This document shows positions 62,372 through 64,000 of a stretch of 64,000 bases of DNA, one piece after another (position 1 is the first letter of the stretch; each line of letters begins with the position of its first letter). The notes under the pieces are model-generated. The model worked only from the letters and a program-made list of their open reading frames with translations, did not search any database and had not been told where the DNA came from. The DNA lies in the NCBI RefSeq assembly GCF_011806575.1, contig NZ_JAATOO010000022.1, forward strand, positions 1 to 64,000, in the 5' to 3' direction. A program made the translations under genes and the position numbers. The DNA comes from Vibrio hepatarius. GTDB taxonomy: Bacteria > Pseudomonadota > Gammaproteobacteria > Enterobacterales > Vibrionaceae.

Positions 62372-63253
62372 ATGTCTAAACGTGGTTTGGGTAAAGGGCT
62401 CGACGCTCTGCTGTCGACCAGCTCTCTCGCTCGTGATAAACAGCAAAGTGCTCTGCATAGCCAAGAATTGTCGTCTGATGGTGAGCTAACCGATCTTAGT
62501 ATCAACAGCTTAAAACCAGGTGTCTACCAGCCGCGCAAAGACATGTCAGCCGAAGCGTTGGAAGAATTGGCGGCGTCGATTGAATCTCAAGGTATTATCC
62601 AGCCAATCGTGGTGCGTCAGGTCGATTTCGACAAGTACGAGATCATTGCTGGTGAGCGTCGTTGGCGCGCGGCGCGCAAGGCAGGTTTAAAGCAAGTGCC
62701 TTGTGTGATCAAAAACGTCGAAGATCGCGCGGCGATCGCGATGGCGTTGATCGAAAACATTCAGCGTGAAGATCTTAACGCTATCGAAGAAGCGCAAGCA
62801 CTTGATCGTCTTCAAGAAGAGTTCTCATTGACCCACCAGCAAGTGGCTGACGTGATCGGTAAATCGCGAACCACAGTGAGTAACTTACTGCGCCTCAACC
62901 AGCTTGAGCCTGAGGTAAAAGCTTTGGTTGCTGAGAAAGTCTTAGAAATGGGACATGCCCGAGCTTTATTGGCACTGGAAGGTGAGCTACAAATTGATGT
63001 AGCAGGACAAGTGGCGAAAAAGCAAATGACGGTTCGACAAACCGAACAATTTGTTAAAAAGTGTCTCCAGCCACAAACTGAAGACAAAAACGAGCCTCAA
63101 GACACCGAGGCACAACAAATGTCACAAAAACTCAGTGAAATGCTCGGTGCAAATGTGGTGATAGTGCGTTCGAAGGGGGGCAAGTCGAAAATGACGATTA
63201 GTCTTGATGAGCCTCACAAATTAGAGCAACTAATTGCCAAGCTCGAGAGCTAA
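62372..63253 (+). CDS. parB: chromosome partitioning protein ParB
   Basis: ParB is the parS-binding CTP switch protein. The 293-residue protein has the N-terminal ParA-interaction region (KRGLGKGLDALLS, 3-15), the CTP motif GERRWRAARKAG (about 91-102) and ALIENIQREDLN (about 130), the helix-turn-helix SLTHQQVADVIGKSRTTVSN (about 151-170) and a C-terminal dimer domain. Its targets should lie near oriC. Confidence 0.97.
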   Translation: MSKRGLGKGLDALLSTSSLARDKQQSALHSQELSSDGELTDLSINSLKPGVYQPRKDMSAEALEELAASIESQGIIQPIVVRQVDFDKYEIIAGERRWRAARKAGLKQVPCVIKNVEDRAAIAMALIENIQREDLNAIEEAQALDRLQEEFSLTHQQVADVIGKSRTTVSNLLRLNQLEPEVKALVAEKVLEMGHARALLALEGELQIDVAGQVAKKQMTVRQTEQFVKKCLQPQTEDKNEPQDTEAQQMSQKLSEMLGANVVIVRSKGGKSKMTISLDEPHKLEQLIAKLES

Positions 63254-63262
63254 ATGAGATAA

Positions 63263-63276
63263 TTGATCTCAATCAA
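63263..63276. promoter_or_regulatory. perfect FNR-type palindrome upstream of the atp operon
   Basis: TTGAT-CTCA-ATCAA matches the FNR consensus TTGATNNNNATCAA at every position. It lies just past the parB stop and 75 bases before the -35 of the atp promoter. It also forms the 7-base hairpin AATTGAT/ATCAATT, so part of it could be a 3' stem-loop of parB. Confidence 0.45.
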
Positions 63277-63350
63277 TTATGTAAAAAACGATTTTTTGTG
63301 CGAAAGTTGTCGGTTTGTAAACAAAATTGTAACTTTTTCCAGTGTTTTAA

Positions 63351-63378
63351 TTGCATTCAAGTGCACTGACCGTATAAT
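63351..63378 (+). promoter_or_regulatory. promoter of the atp operon
   Basis: TTGCAT (63351-63356) and TATAAT (63373-63378) are separated by 16 bases. Transcription would start near 63385, about 53 bases before atpI. Confidence 0.68.
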
Positions 63379-63437
63379 TTTCGCCAATTTCCCAGCAGAG
63401 GTAGTAAGGCTGTGGATTTTACTAGAGGTACGAATAC

Positions 63438-63827
63438 ATGGTAGCTGCGTTAGCTAGACCAGGACGAGAGCTTGCTAAGCAATTGTTAATGATCGAGTTT
63501 GGCGCGGTTACACTATTGGCGGCAGGAATGGCTGTGGCTGTGAATGCTGAATGGGGAATTTCGGCGCTAGTTGGTGGTGGTATCTTTGTCATTGCCAATG
63601 CGGTTTTTGCGCTATTTGCTTTTATGTTTAGTGGAGCTCGTGCTGCAAAGCGAATTACGGCCTCTTTCTACACAGGTGAAGCACTGAAAATCCTTATCAC
63701 AGTTGTGCTGTTTACGGTTGCCTACATGTATATGCAAGTGGAACTTGTTCCGCTTAAGCTAACCTATTTGCTGGCTCTAGGTATTAATATCTGTGCGCCA
63801 GTGCTATTCATTAACAACAAAAAATAG
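63438..63827 (+). CDS. atpI: F0F1 ATP synthase subunit I
   Basis: AtpI helps assembly of the c-ring of ATP synthase. The 129-residue protein has four membrane helices (about 16-36, 40-62, 73-93, 100-122). The start ATG at 63438 is followed by the charged ARPGRELAKQ. It is the first gene of the atp operon, 8 bases before atpB. Confidence 0.93.
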   Translation: MVAALARPGRELAKQLLMIEFGAVTLLAAGMAVAVNAEWGISALVGGGIFVIANAVFALFAFMFSGARAAKRITASFYTGEALKILITVVLFTVAYMYMQVELVPLKLTYLLALGINICAPVLFINNKK

Positions 63828-63835
63828 GATGAGTT

Positions 63836-64000
63836 ATGGCTGCGCCAGGTGAAGCGCTAACGTCGTCCGGATACATTGCCCACCACCTATCAAACCTTTC
63901 ATTAGGTAAGCTAGGTTTAGTGGAAGAAGCAAGTTTCTGGAACGTACATATCGATAGCCTGTTTTTTTCTTGGTTTACTGGTTTAATTTTCCTCGGAATT
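63836..64000 (+). CDS. atpB: F0F1 ATP synthase subunit a (partial)
   Basis: The gene begins at ATG 63836 with MAAPGEALTSSGYIAHHLSN and continues past the window end. This N-terminus with the YIxHHL segment and the following KLGLVEEASFWNVHIDSLFF matches F0 subunit a. Only the first 55 codons are visible. Confidence 0.95.
   Translation, partial: MAAPGEALTSSGYIAHHLSNLSLGKLGLVEEASFWNVHIDSLFFSWFTGLIFLGI

Noticed and set aside
63263..63457. 64-codon frame before atpI
   Set aside because: It spans the atp promoter and overlaps the atpI start in another frame; the product looks random.
1..64000. CRISPR arrays, insertion sequences, prophage or integron
   Set aside because: I saw no regularly spaced repeats, transposase or integrase genes, or attachment-site repeats in the window.

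Overview
The window is the replication-origin region of the primary chromosome of a Vibrio (Vibrionaceae, Gammaproteobacteria). Three things point there. The order dnaA-dnaN-recF-gyrB to rpmH-rnpA-yidD-yidC-mnmE-mioC-oriC-mnmG-rsmG-parA-parB-atpI-atpB is that of vibrio chromosome I. The run yrdA-aroE-hemF-tsaC / purEK / yrdD-smg-dprA-lysM / def-fmt-rsmB-trkA-trkH is in vibrio order. Several proteins (MneA, a DUF2860 porin-like protein, an orphan CysB-like regulator) are typical of the genus. The species cannot be fixed from the sequence alone. I see no rRNA, tRNA, CRISPR array, prophage or insertion sequence.

Layout. 0-5 kb: carbonic-anhydrase-like yrdA, shikimate dehydrogenase, HemF and TsaC on the minus strand, then purEK with a near-perfect PurR operator. 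5-15 kb: yrdD-smg-dprA-LysM (minus) divergent from def-fmt-rsmB-trkA-trkH (plus), closed by a convergent hemolysin-III family gene. 15-22 kb: a Spo0M-like arrestin-fold protein, an unannotated 55-codon ORF with its own terminator, yihD, ccoG, srkA, dsbA, yihG (envelope, redox and stress functions) and a DUF2860 outer-membrane protein. 22-27 kb is the accessory part: a CysB-like regulator and a compact minus-strand cassette of DUF3100 membrane protein, small 5-TM protein, M20 amidohydrolase and LysR regulator, which looks like an uncharacterised uptake-and-hydrolysis system. 27-36 kb: comM and the complete ilvGMEDA operon with an intact leader peptide and attenuator. 36-45 kb: acuI, a LysR regulator, two small membrane proteins, tusA, the Mn exporter gene mneA behind a yybP-ykoY (Mn2+) riboswitch, glyQS, avtA and ibpA (sigma-32 promoter plus a ROSE-like RNA thermometer). 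45-51 kb: gyrB, recF, dnaN, dnaA on the minus strand. 51-54 kb: an amino-acid ABC transporter. 54-64 kb: rpmH to atpB, with oriC between mioC and mnmG.

How the genes work together. The right half is the cell-cycle core: DnaA, the sliding clamp, RecF and gyrase read towards oriC from one side, and ParAB segregates the new origins on the other. Branched-chain amino-acid synthesis (ilv operon, plus avtA) and purine synthesis (purEK) have their classical controls visible in the DNA (attenuation, PurR). Metal, heat and possibly oxygen inputs are visible as a Mn riboswitch, a thermometer with a heat-shock promoter, and an FNR-like site between parB and the atp operon. Most genes are housekeeping. 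The best candidates for something undescribed are the DUF3100/M20/LysR cassette, the small ORF at 16218-16385, a 122-bp symmetric palindrome lying on the gyrB stop codon, and a perfect 14-bp inverted repeat behind mneA.
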